Of a stretch of DNA of 64,000 nucleotides, positions 44,473 to 54,007 are shown in pieces; position 1 is the stretch's first letter; every line of letters begins with the position of its first letter. Made by a program: the position numbers and the translations under genes. Origin of the DNA: REEB506 sp040381035 (GTDB taxonomy: Bacteria > Pseudomonadota > Alphaproteobacteria > Caulobacterales > Aquidulcibacteraceae); contig JBEIHY010000010.1 of NCBI GenBank assembly GCA_040381035.1, positions 1 to 64,000 on the forward strand, given 5' to 3'. The notes under the pieces are model-generated. The model did not search any database, had not been told where the DNA came from, and saw only the letters and a program-made list of their open reading frames with translations.

Positions 44473-45515
44473 TGGCCCGCCGGCAACGCGAGCTGGCCGC
44501 CGATCGGCGGGGCGGGCCGCGCAGCGTTTTCTGGTCAACCTTCACCTGGATGGCGTCGGCCGCCGCCAGCGCCGTGTTTGCGGCTTTGATCGGGGCGGTG
44601 TTTCTTTTGATTGAAGCCAATCGCCCCGGCCCGACCACTGCGGAAGAAACCGTGGTGGTGATCCCGCGCGGCGCCAGCGGCAATGCGATTTCCAAGCATC
44701 TGGAAGGCGAGGGCGTGATCCGCTCCGCTTTGGCGTTCCGGCTGGCTGGCGAATTGTATGAGCGCGGGCGCACCCTGAAAGCGGGCGAATATGCCGTCCC
44801 GCAGGGCGCCAGCATGCGCCAGGTCGTGGATATGTTGGCGGAAGGGCGCACGCTGCTGCACCCGATCACCATTCCCGAAGGCCTGACCAGCGCCATGGTG
44901 GTGGAGCTGCTGGCCGCGTCTGACGTGCTTACCGGCCCGGTTCCGGCCGTGCCGCCGGAAGGCGCGATCCTGCCGGAGACCTATAAGGTCGCTCGCGGCG
45001 CCGACCGCACCCGGATCCTGCAGCAAATGATCGCCGACCACCAGGAGGTGGTGGAAAAACTCTGGGCTAAGCGCGCCAAAGGCCTGCCGATCAAGACGCC
45101 GGAAGAAGCCGTGATCCTCGCCTCAATCGTGGAAAAGGAAACCGGCATTGCCCATGAGCGGCCCCAGGTGGCGGCGGTTTTCGTCAATCGCCTGCGCAAA
45201 GGCATGCGGCTGGAAAGCGATCCCACGATCATTTACGGCGTCAGCCAGGGCCGCGCGCTCGGCCGCGGCATCCTGCAAAGCGAGTTGGATCGGGCAACGC
45301 CCTACAACACCTATAGGATCGACGGCCTGCCGCCGACGCCGATCGCCAATCCCGGCCGCGACGCGATTGCCGCCGTGCTCAATCCGCCGACAACAACCGC
45401 GCTGTTTTTCGTCGCCGATGGCACAGGCGGGCATGCTTTTGCCGCCACCTATGCCGAACATCAACGCAATGTCGCCCGCTGGCGCGACATCGAGCGCCAG
45501 CGCGCCAACCCATAG
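44472..45515 (+). CDS. mltG: Endolytic transglycosylase MltG
   Basis: This 347-residue protein has an N-terminal membrane anchor (TWMASAAASAVFAALIGAVFLL), a LysM-like region (IPRGASGNAISKHLEGEGVI) and the YceG catalytic domain with Glu in ILASIVEKETGIAHERPQVA and NRLRKGMRLESDPTIIYG. It cuts nascent glycan strands and sets their length. The start at 44472 overlaps the fabF stop; the longer frame runs inside fabF. Confidence 0.93.
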   Translation: MARRQRELAADRRGGPRSVFWSTFTWMASAAASAVFAALIGAVFLLIEANRPGPTTAEETVVVIPRGASGNAISKHLEGEGVIRSALAFRLAGELYERGRTLKAGEYAVPQGASMRQVVDMLAEGRTLLHPITIPEGLTSAMVVELLAASDVLTGPVPAVPPEGAILPETYKVARGADRTRILQQMIADHQEVVEKLWAKRAKGLPIKTPEEAVILASIVEKETGIAHERPQVAAVFVNRLRKGMRLESDPTIIYGVSQGRALGRGILQSELDRATPYNTYRIDGLPPTPIANPGRDAIAAVLNPPTTTALFFVADGTGGHAFAATYAEHQRNVARWRDIERQRANP

Positions 45516-45527
45516 GACGATGAGGTT

Positions 45528-46415
45528 TTGAGCATTTCCAGCATGACCGGCTATGGCCGCGCCGACGGCGTTTTGGGCGCGCAGGCCTGGCTGTGGGAAG
45601 CCAAGAGCGTCAATGGCCGCAGCCTTGATCTGAAAATCCGCTTGCCGCCCGGCCTCGACCGGCTGGAGCCGGCAGTGCGCGAGGCGGTGCGCGCGCGTTT
45701 CAAGCGCGGCTCCATCCAGCTCAATCTGCGCCTCGATCGCGCCGCCGCCGCTGCTGGCGCGGTGGCGATCAACACCGCCTTGGTCGAGCAGCTGATCACC
45801 GCCGGCGCGCCGTTCATCGCCGCCGGCAAGGCCACGGCGCCGTCCTGGGACGGCCTGCTTGCCATCCGCGGCGTCGTCGCCAGCGAGGCCGGCGAGGAAG
45901 CCGATGTGTCCGACGCCAGCCAAGACGGTGCGCTGCTGGCCGGCATGGGCGAGGCGCTCGACCGGCTGGCCGCCGCGCGGTTCAGCGAAGGCGCGGCATT
46001 GGCGCGCATGCTCACCGGCCTGGTCAGCGAAGTCGAGCGTTTGGCTGGGCTTGCCCGCGCGCAGGCCGGCGGCGGGCCGGCCGCCATCGCCGAGCGTATC
46101 CAGGCGCGCCTGGGCGCTCTTGGGCCTGATCTGCAGCTTGAACCGCAACGCTTGGCCCTGGAAGCCGCTTTGATCGCCAACAAGGCCGATGTCCGCGAGG
46201 AGCTGGACCGGCTTGACGCGCACTGCGCCGAAGCCCGCACATTGCTTGCCAAACCGGAAGCGGCTGGGCGCCGGCTTGAGTTTCTGGCCCAGGAATTCCA
46301 CCGCGAGGCCAACACGCTGGGGTCCAAAAGCAGCGATTTGGCTTTGACGCGGATCGCGCTGGACCTCAAAACCGCCATCGACCAGTTGCGCGAACAATCC
46401 GCCAATGTCGAATAG
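45528..46415 (+). CDS. yicC: YicC-type endoribonuclease
   Basis: This 295-residue protein starts SISSMTGYGRADG and ends REANTLGSKSSDLALTRIALDLKTAIDQ-type sequence, both diagnostic of the YicC/YloC family of endoribonucleases. A TTG at 45528 is the likely start. It sits between mltG and gmk, the usual alphaproteobacterial place. Confidence 0.92.
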   Translation: MSISSMTGYGRADGVLGAQAWLWEAKSVNGRSLDLKIRLPPGLDRLEPAVREAVRARFKRGSIQLNLRLDRAAAAAGAVAINTALVEQLITAGAPFIAAGKATAPSWDGLLAIRGVVASEAGEEADVSDASQDGALLAGMGEALDRLAAARFSEGAALARMLTGLVSEVERLAGLARAQAGGGPAAIAERIQARLGALGPDLQLEPQRLALEAALIANKADVREELDRLDAHCAEARTLLAKPEAAGRRLEFLAQEFHREANTLGSKSSDLALTRIALDLKTAIDQLREQSANVE

Positions 46416-46448
46416 GCGCGCCATTGTGGCGCCGAAAGGAACTGTGCC

Positions 46449-47090
46449 GTGCCTCCTGCCAATCGCCGCCGCCGCGGATTGATGCTGGTGCTGTCGAGCC
46501 CGTCGGGCGCCGGCAAAACCACGCTCACCCGTATGCTCACCCGCGATGATGCGGAGGTAGAGCTTTCGGTCAGCTGGACGACGCGGGCGGCGCGCTCCAA
46601 CGAGATAGACGGCGTGCACTATCGGTTTGTCGACAAAGACAGCTTCCGCGCCCACCGCGCCGCTGACGGCTTTCTGGAATGGGCCGAGGTGCACGACAAT
46701 CTCTATGGCAGCCCGCGCGAGCCGGTGATGTCAGCGCTCGATCAGGGCCGCGACGTGCTGTTTGACATTGACTGGCAGGGCGCCCAGCAACTGACGAATT
46801 CCGCGCAGGCCGATGTCGTGAAGGTCTTCATCCTGCCGCCATCTATGGTCGATCTGCGCGAGCGCCTGGAAACCCGCGCCCAGGACAGCCGCGAGGTGAT
46901 TAAGCGGCGGCTGTCCAACGCCTATTCTGAAATCAGCCGCTGGGACGGCTATGATTATGTGCTGGTCAATGAAGACCTCGATGAATGCTATCGCCGCCTG
47001 CAAGCCATCGTCGCGGCGGAGCGTCTGCGCCGTCAGCGCCAACCTTGGCTGCCTGGCTTCGTGCAAACGCTCCTGAAGGAAGACACATGA
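46449..47090 (+). CDS. gmk: Guanylate kinase
   Basis: This 213-residue enzyme phosphorylates GMP to GDP. It has P-loop LSSPSGAGKTTLTRML, VSWTTRAARSNEIDGVHYRF (GMP-binding) and EWAEVHDNLYGSPREPV. The start is GTG at 46449. It overlaps the DUF3297 gene by four bases (ATGA). Confidence 0.95.
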   Translation: MPPANRRRRGLMLVLSSPSGAGKTTLTRMLTRDDAEVELSVSWTTRAARSNEIDGVHYRFVDKDSFRAHRAADGFLEWAEVHDNLYGSPREPVMSALDQGRDVLFDIDWQGAQQLTNSAQADVVKVFILPPSMVDLRERLETRAQDSREVIKRRLSNAYSEISRWDGYDYVLVNEDLDECYRRLQAIVAAERLRRQRQPWLPGFVQTLLKEDT

Positions 47091-47323
47091 CCGATCTGCC
47101 CGACCGATTGAGCAATGATCCCAAATCGCCGTTCCATGACGCAGCGCTTCTAGAGCGCGGCATTGGCATCCGCTTCAACGGCGAAGACAAAACCAATGTT
47201 GAAGAATACTGCGTTTCTGAGGGCTGGATCAAAGTCGCCGCCGGCAAGACCCTGGATCGCAAGGGCCGCCCGATGACCTTGATGCTGCGCGGCCAGGTGG
47301 AGCCTTACGTTAAATCGGAATAG
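47087..47323 (+). CDS. DUF3297 family protein
   Basis: This 78-residue protein reads MTDLPDRLSNDPKSPFHDA, then RGIGIRFNGEDKTNVEEYC and AGKTLDRKGRPMTLMLRG. This is the DUF3297 family, common in Alpha- and Gammaproteobacteria and of unknown function. Its ATG overlaps the gmk stop, so it is translated with gmk. Confidence 0.88.
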   Translation: MTDLPDRLSNDPKSPFHDAALLERGIGIRFNGEDKTNVEEYCVSEGWIKVAAGKTLDRKGRPMTLMLRGQVEPYVKSE

Positions 47324-47332
47324 GCCGCGCAG

Positions 47333-48268
47333 ATGGCGCGGCTTCTGTTTATCACCTCCAACCGCATCGGCGACGCGGTGTTGTCGACGGCGGCGCTGGC
47401 GGCGCTGTGCGCGCGGATGCCACAGGCGCAGGTGGTGGTGGCCTGCGGGCCGCTGGCGCGCGATCTGTTCCGCGCCTGGCCCAACCTGGAGGCGCTGGAG
47501 CCGTTCGACAAATCATCCGGGCGCTGGACAGGATTGCAGGCGCGGCTGGCGGGGCGGCGCTATGATCTGGCCGTCGATCTGCGCGGGTCTTTGATCACAT
47601 ATCTGCTGAGGTGCGGTCAGCGGATCATTTACCGCAAGCGCGCCGGCCCGCCGGTCCACAAGGTCGAGGAGATCGCCCGCTGCCTTGGCGTCGAACCCGG
47701 CCCGACGGTTGTGCCGCGCGACGCCAAGGCCGAGGCCGACGCGCACGCGATCCATGCCGGCGCTGGCTTTCTGGCGCTGGGGCCGGGGGCCAATTGGATC
47801 GGCAAGACCTGGCCGCCGGCGCATTTCGCCGCCGCCGCCCGCGCCTTGTCGGCGCCCGGCGCAGCGTTTGCCGGCGCCCCGATCGTGCTGCTCGGCGGGC
47901 CGGGCGAGGAAGCCATCGCTGCCCAAGTGGCGCAGGGCCTGCCAGAGGCCCAGGTCATCAATGCGGTCGGCAAGCTTGACCTTTTGGCGGTGGCGGCTTT
48001 GGTGGCGCGCGCGGGATTGTTCATCGGCAATGACAGCGGGCTGATGCATATCGCGGCCGCCGCCGGCGCGCGCACGCTTGGCCTGTTTGGGCCATCGCCC
48101 GAAGTCATTTATGGCCCCTGGGGCGACAAGACGCAGTCCATTCGCGGCCCGCGCGATTATCAAACCTTGTGGGACTTCGAGCGCAGCCAGCCCGACACCG
48201 GCAGCCTGATGCAAGATCTCACCGTGCCCGCTGTGGTCGCCGCCGCTGAGGGTTTGTTGCAACGATAG
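47333..48268 (+). CDS. Glycosyltransferase family 9 (heptosyltransferase-like)
   Basis: This 311-residue protein starts LLFITSNRIGDAVLSTAALA and has LGPGANWIGKTWPP and FIGNDSGLMHIAAAAGART, followed by LFGPSPEVIYGPWG, the donor-binding motifs of GT9 heptosyltransferases in lipopolysaccharide core synthesis. It begins nine bases after the DUF3297 gene and is followed by the dihydroorotase gene. Confidence 0.9.
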   Translation: MARLLFITSNRIGDAVLSTAALAALCARMPQAQVVVACGPLARDLFRAWPNLEALEPFDKSSGRWTGLQARLAGRRYDLAVDLRGSLITYLLRCGQRIIYRKRAGPPVHKVEEIARCLGVEPGPTVVPRDAKAEADAHAIHAGAGFLALGPGANWIGKTWPPAHFAAAARALSAPGAAFAGAPIVLLGGPGEEAIAAQVAQGLPEAQVINAVGKLDLLAVAALVARAGLFIGNDSGLMHIAAAAGARTLGLFGPSPEVIYGPWGDKTQSIRGPRDYQTLWDFERSQPDTGSLMQDLTVPAVVAAAEGLLQR

Positions 48269-48277
48269 GAAAAGACC

Positions 48278-49609
48278 ATGGCCGCCACTTACGATCTCAT
48301 CATTCGCGGCGGCACGATCGTCAACCATATCGGCGAGGGGCCGGGCGATGTCGGCGTGCGCGCCGGCAAGATCGCAGCGCTTGGCGATCTCGGCGCGGCC
48401 AGCGCCGGCGACGTGATCGAGGCCGCCGGCTTGCATGTTTTGCCCGGCGTGATCGACACCCAGGTGCATTTCCGCGAGCCGGGGCGCGAATACAAGGAAG
48501 ACCTCGAAACCGGCACGCGCGCGGCCGCCCTTGGCGGGGTTGTCGGCGTGTTTGAAATGCCCAACACCGCCCCGCCCACCGCCACCCCCGATGCGCTGAC
48601 CGACAAGCTGACCCGCGCGCGCGGGCGCTGCCATGTGGATTACGCCTTCTATGCCGGCGCCGCGACCGACAATCTCGCCGACCTTTTGGATATGGAGGAG
48701 ATGGCCGGATGCTGCGGGGTGAAGATTTTCATGGGCGCCTCGACCGGCAATCTGCTCGTTGCGGAGGACGGCGATCTCGATGCGATTTTCGCCAGCGTGC
48801 GTCGGCGCGTGGCGGTGCATTCCGAAGACGAGCACGTGATGCAGGCCAACAAGCATCTCGTGCGGCCTGGCGATTGGACGTGCCACAACGAAGTGCGCAG
48901 CGTTGAAAGCGCAGTGTCGTCGACGCGCCGGCTGCTCGACATCGTGCGCGCGCGCGGTAAGCGCGTGCATGTGCTGCACCTGACGACCGCAGAGGAATTG
49001 GAGCTGTTGGCGCAGGCGCGCGATGTAGCGAGCGTTGAGGTCTTGATGAACCATCTGACGCTGGCCGCGCCGGAATGCTATCAACGCCTGAGAGGCAAAG
49101 CCCAGCAAAACCCGCCGATCCGCGAACAGCGCCATCAGGATGCGCTATGGGCCGGCGTGCGCAGCGGCTTGATCGACGTGCTCGCCACCGATCACGCGCC
49201 GCACACGCTGGAGGAAAAGGAAAAGCCCTATCCCAATTCGCCTTCCGGCATGCCGGGCGTGCAAACCCTGGTGCCAATGGGATTGACGCATGTGGCGGCC
49301 GGCAGACTTTCTTTGCGCCGGTTTGTCGACATGACCAGCGCCGCCCCAAACCGCCTATTCCAGATCGCCGGCAAGGGCCTGATGGCGCGCGGCTATGACG
49401 CTGACTTGACGATCGTGGACCTGAAAGCCCGCCGGCTCATTCGCGATGAAGATCAGGCCAGCCGCTCCGGCTGGACGCCGTTTCATGGTGTGCAGGCCCA
49501 TGGCTGGCCGATGCTGACGATTGTCCGGGGCCGGACGATCATGCGCGACGGGCAAATCGTGGAGCCGCATGGCGGGGAGGCCATGCGGTTTCAGGAGATG
49601 CTGGTTTAA
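48278..49609 (+). CDS. pyrC: Dihydroorotase
   Basis: This 443-residue amidohydrolase has DTQVHFREPGREYKEDL (first metal His in HFR), the carboxylated Lys in VKIFMGASTGNL, VAVHSEDEH, VHVLHLTTAEE and ATDHAPHTLEEKEKPY. It closes carbamoyl aspartate to dihydroorotate in pyrimidine synthesis. It lies far from the nucleotide island at 270-4699 but feeds the same pool. Confidence 0.93.
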   Translation: MAATYDLIIRGGTIVNHIGEGPGDVGVRAGKIAALGDLGAASAGDVIEAAGLHVLPGVIDTQVHFREPGREYKEDLETGTRAAALGGVVGVFEMPNTAPPTATPDALTDKLTRARGRCHVDYAFYAGAATDNLADLLDMEEMAGCCGVKIFMGASTGNLLVAEDGDLDAIFASVRRRVAVHSEDEHVMQANKHLVRPGDWTCHNEVRSVESAVSSTRRLLDIVRARGKRVHVLHLTTAEELELLAQARDVASVEVLMNHLTLAAPECYQRLRGKAQQNPPIREQRHQDALWAGVRSGLIDVLATDHAPHTLEEKEKPYPNSPSGMPGVQTLVPMGLTHVAAGRLSLRRFVDMTSAAPNRLFQIAGKGLMARGYDADLTIVDLKARRLIRDEDQASRSGWTPFHGVQAHGWPMLTIVRGRTIMRDGQIVEPHGGEAMRFQEMLV

Positions 49610-49622
49610 GGCGGACAAGCCA

Positions 49623-49647
49623 GGCGCTTAGCCGCGCCTTAAGCGCC
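49623..49647 (+). terminator. Hairpin after pyrC
   Basis: Eight-base arms GGCGCTTA (49623-49630) and TAAGCGCC (49640-49647) lie 13 bases beyond the pyrC stop. There is no T-tract. The rest of the 289-base gap to 49899 shows only GC-rich partial palindromes and no gene. Confidence 0.4.
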
Positions 49648-49898
49648 GATCTAGCTCTGCGCTGCGCCAGCTTTTTGCCAAGCGCGGACCCAGGGTTTGC
49701 GGATCAACGGGCGCGATGATGCGGCCCATCTATCCGGCCGGGTTCTTCGTGGTTTCAACCTCCGCGTATGACCTGGCCCCATCTCGGCTGCGGCGGCCCC
49801 GTCGCGGCCCCCTTGGCGCTGGGCCCAGCGCAGCTGGGGCCGTTTCAGAACCGCGCGAACTGCGCTAGGTTGGCTCCGAGGCTGACGGGAGTGCGGCG

Positions 49899-51137
49899 AT
49901 GAGTGTGATAGATCCCAGTCCGGCGGATGCGGCGGGCGCGAGTTTGTTTGAACGCGCCAAGGGCCTGCTCTTTGCGCCCACGTCCGAATTGCAGCGCGCC
50001 AAGGCGGAACATCCTTCCGCGCAGGGCCTAATGGTCGGCTATTTGCTGCCTTTGGCGGCGGCCATGGCCATCGCCACGCTTGTCGGGCAAACGCTGTTTG
50101 GGTTTTCCGCCTTTGGCGTCAGCGTCCAAAACGGCTTTGGTTTTACGCTGCTCAACACCGTGATCCATTTGGTGCTGCTGGTCGCCATGACGTGGCTTAT
50201 GGCGCAGGTGATCGATGGACTGGCGGCCAATTTCTCGGCGCAGAAAGATCCGATCCGGGCGCTGCAAACGGCGGTTTATGCCGCAACCGGCGGACTGGTT
50301 TATGGGCTTGTCGGCGCCGTGCCGTGGATCGGCTGGGCGCTGGCTTTGTTTGGCGTGCTGGTCAGCATCATGCTGCTGCACAAGAGCCTCGGCGTGCTGA
50401 TGGGCGCGCCGGGCGACAAGCAGATCGGCTATACCGCAACAGTCATTCTGATCATGCTGGTGTTGTGGATCATCGCCTGGTCGGTGGTTGGCGCGATCAC
50501 CACGCCGCTGCGCCAGGCGGGCCTGTTTGGCGAAGGGCCAACGAAAGTGACAACCCCGTGGGGCAAGGTGGAAACCAAATCCGCGGGCGAGGGCAAGGTG
50601 CAAGTCACCATTCCGGGCGTCGGCTCTATCGATACCGGCGATATCGTCAATTCCATCGAAATCACCGGCGCTGACGGCAAAGCCGTGCCCTTGATCGCCA
50701 CCGATAAGCTCAAGGCCTTGATGCCGGAAACCCTGCCGGGCGGATTCAAGCGCAGCGCGTTTGAAAGCGCCTCAGGCTCGGCCATGGGCTTTGGCGCCGC
50801 CAGCGTGAAAGCCACCTACACGGCCGGCGCCAAATCGATCGAGTTGACGCTTGCCGATACCGGCGCTGCCGGCGCGCTCGGAACCGGCCTTGCCGGCGCC
50901 TTTGGCGGCTCGGCCGAGACCGAAACCGAAGACGGCTACACCCGCGCCCGCGTCATTGATGGGCGCATGACGATGGAGGCGGTGTCCAAATCCGCCGGCA
51001 CGGCGAGCTACACCGTGTTCGTCGGCAAACGGATTGCAGTCTCCGCGCAAGGGAGCGGGATCAGCGCCGAGGAGGTCAAACGCCTGATCGACGCGGTTGG
51101 ACTGGAGCGGGTCGAGGCGCTGGCCAAGGCGGGGTAA
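49899..51137 (+). CDS. Yip1-like membrane protein with soluble C-terminal domain
   Basis: This 412-residue protein has an N-terminal Yip1/YIPF-type domain with about five membrane segments (residues about 45-210; motifs QGLMVGYLLPLAAAMAIAT and GYTATVILIMLVLWIIAW). A glycine- and alanine-rich soluble domain of about 190 residues follows. I do not recognise the soluble half. The ATG at 49899 follows ACGGGAG. It is convergent with phaR. Confidence 0.7.
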   Translation: MSVIDPSPADAAGASLFERAKGLLFAPTSELQRAKAEHPSAQGLMVGYLLPLAAAMAIATLVGQTLFGFSAFGVSVQNGFGFTLLNTVIHLVLLVAMTWLMAQVIDGLAANFSAQKDPIRALQTAVYAATGGLVYGLVGAVPWIGWALALFGVLVSIMLLHKSLGVLMGAPGDKQIGYTATVILIMLVLWIIAWSVVGAITTPLRQAGLFGEGPTKVTTPWGKVETKSAGEGKVQVTIPGVGSIDTGDIVNSIEITGADGKAVPLIATDKLKALMPETLPGGFKRSAFESASGSAMGFGAASVKATYTAGAKSIELTLADTGAAGALGTGLAGAFGGSAETETEDGYTRARVIDGRMTMEAVSKSAGTASYTVFVGKRIAVSAQGSGISAEEVKRLIDAVGLERVEALAKAG

Positions 51138-51147
51138 AGAGCGGGCT

Positions 51148-51765
51148 CTAAGCCCCCGTCTTGCGCCCGCCGGCGATCAGGTCGAGCTGCTTTTGCATCG
51201 CTTCCATTTGGCGTTTCAGCTCGGCCAGGGTTTCAGTGTCGCCGCCGGCAGGGTCGCCGGCTTCGGGCGGCTTGAAGGCGCCGGCCGAGGCCCCGAACGG
51301 CGCCCACATGCGCACCGCCTGCTCAAACAAGTGCATGTTGCGCGAGGCCTGTTCTTCAAACGCCGCCAGCGCCGGATTGCCGCCAAACGCGGTGCGGAAC
51401 TGGTCGCGCAAGCGCTCCTGGCCCTTGGCGAAGCTTTCCATGCTCATTTCCAGATAGGCTGGCAGATAGCCCTGCATCTGGTCGCCGTAGAAACGGATCA
51501 GGCGGCGCAGAAACTGAACTGGAAGCAGCGCCTGTCCGCCGCTGCTTTCCTGTTCAAAGATGATCTGGGTCAGCACCGAGCGGGTGATGTCCTCGCCCGT
51601 CTTGACGTCCTGGACGACAAAATCGGCGCCCTCGCGGACCATGGCGGACAGATGGTCCAAGGTGACATAGGCGCTAGTGGCGGTGTTATAGAGCCGCCGG
51701 TTGGCGTATTTCTTGATGACGATTGGGGCGGCTGTCGCCGCGCCAGTTTGGGGTGCATCAGTCAT
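51148..51765 (-). CDS. phaR: Polyhydroxyalkanoate synthesis repressor PhaR
   Basis: This 205-residue regulator has IVIKKYANRRLYNTATSAYV and the helix-rich PHB accumulation domain (DFVVQDVKTGEDITRSVLTQ). The C-terminal coiled part ends TLAELKRQMEAMQKQLDLI. PhaR binds both DNA and PHA granules and represses phasin and other genes. It is divergent from the phaA-type thiolase, so the two share a promoter region of about 200 bases. Confidence 0.93.
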   Translation of the reverse strand: MTDAPQTGAATAAPIVIKKYANRRLYNTATSAYVTLDHLSAMVREGADFVVQDVKTGEDITRSVLTQIIFEQESSGGQALLPVQFLRRLIRFYGDQMQGYLPAYLEMSMESFAKGQERLRDQFRTAFGGNPALAAFEEQASRNMHLFEQAVRMWAPFGASAGAFKPPEAGDPAGGDTETLAELKRQMEAMQKQLDLIAGGRKTGA

Positions 51766-51967
51766 CAGGGCCTCCAGACCCGCGATCTCATCCGCTGCGG
51801 GCCTTCTTCATTGCAGCGCAGAATCCTCTGTTGCGGTGCGGAAAGCAAGCGGCCTTCCTGCAGCGGCGAGAATTGGACGTTTGCCACTCTTGGCTGACGC
51901 AAGTTCATCTTGCTTTCGCATGGTGGTTAAGCGCAAAACGCCGTTAAACCTTCGGAGCGTTCCCCAT

Positions 51968-53143
<1,176 letters not shown>

Positions 53144-53205
53144 TGCGAGACGGGTCCGAAAGGCTGTGCGCCAGGCGGTCCTGAGTTTTGACGCATGCCG
53201 CTCTT

Positions 53206-53227
53206 CCCCGCCCCCTGCGGGGCGGGG
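53206..53227 (+). terminator. GC hairpin after the thiolase gene
   Basis: Nine-base arms CCCCGCCCC (53206-53214) and GGGGCGGGG (53219-53227) form a strong stem 62 bases beyond the stop. A run of nine G follows rather than T, so termination would be atypical. Confidence 0.4.
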
Positions 53228-53230
53228 CTA

Positions 53231-53327
53231 GGGGGGGGGCTGGGGTATGCGACCGGGGGGAGGCGCTTTGCCTGCCGCCGCACCCCCACCTCCCCACCTC
53301 CCCACCTCCCCACCTCCCGACCTCCCT
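53231..53327. repeat. G-run followed by octamer repeats
   Basis: Nine G (53231-53239) and a G6 run (53255-53260) are followed by five tandem octamers of the form ACCTCCCN (53288-53327): three ACCTCCCC, then ACCTCCCG and ACCTCCCT. The strand asymmetry (G-rich then C-rich) could fold or form a G-quadruplex. The stretch lies in the 208-base gap 53144-53351 and has no coding sense. Confidence 0.85.
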
Positions 53328-53351
53328 CCAAGGGGGAGGAGGAGAGGTGAA

Positions 53352-53767
53352 TTACTTACAGCGCCAATAGGGTTTGCCTTCGCCGCCTTCGGTCACCCAG
53401 GTCAGGGTGGCAGGCGTTGAGGACACCAAGGTGAAGGGGCGCTCATAGGCGTCGCCTTTGGCGGGCGCACATTTGGCTTCGACGTCAAGCCCAACGCCGC
53501 CGCCCATTTGCGGGGAAACCTTGGTGACGGCGCACTTGTCGGCCTCAAAATTCACGGCCGTGGCCGAGAGCTCCAAAAGGCCCTTGCCGGCAGTGTTGGT
53601 CGCGGCGCAGGCTTCTTGCGTCAGGCCCCAGCGGCCGGCCATGCCGGCGAACTTGGCGTCCGCTTCGCTCGGTGCGGGGGCGGCCGCTTGCGGTGCGGGC
53701 GCGGTTGCCGGGGCCGGGTGCGGGCGGCGAGGCTGATCAGGCCGATCGAAAAAAGCAAAGCGCGCAT
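53352..53767 (-). pseudogene. Secreted small protein gene split by a frameshift
   Basis: An ATG at 53767 opens a signal-peptide-like stretch MRALLFSIGLISLAA, which then runs out of frame and stops near 53630. In the next frame a Pro/Ala-rich linker (PAPATAPAPQAAAPAPSEADAK-like) leads directly into MAGRWGLTQEACAATNTAG, a compact 96-residue domain with four cysteines that ends at 53352. The two halves fit as one secreted protein if a single base is added within the GC-rich linker between about 53700 and 53725. It may be a true pseudogene, a phase-variable gene or a sequencing error. The domain family is not recognised. Confidence 0.7.
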
Positions 53768-54007
53768 GGCGGCCTCTTCTGAATTGGTTTCACGACCCAA
53801 GCCGGCACTAAGCCAGCCGCTGCCGCATGGTCAATGCGCCATTGCCAGGGCGGCGGCGAATTTGTCGGCCACAGCGGCGATGCCCGCCCTGGCCCCGGCG
53901 CCAGCGGCTTGGCCAATCAATCACAGCATACGGCTGGAGAGGAAGTTTGCGCTCACGCAATAAAGGCCATAAATCAGCTCCACCTCTCCCGCTAGCCAGA
54001 CGGCGAC

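Noticed and set aside
49610..49898. Possible RNA gene in the gap after pyrC
   Set aside because: GC-rich partial palindromes are present but no tRNA arm pattern, T-loop or known RNA motif could be recognised.
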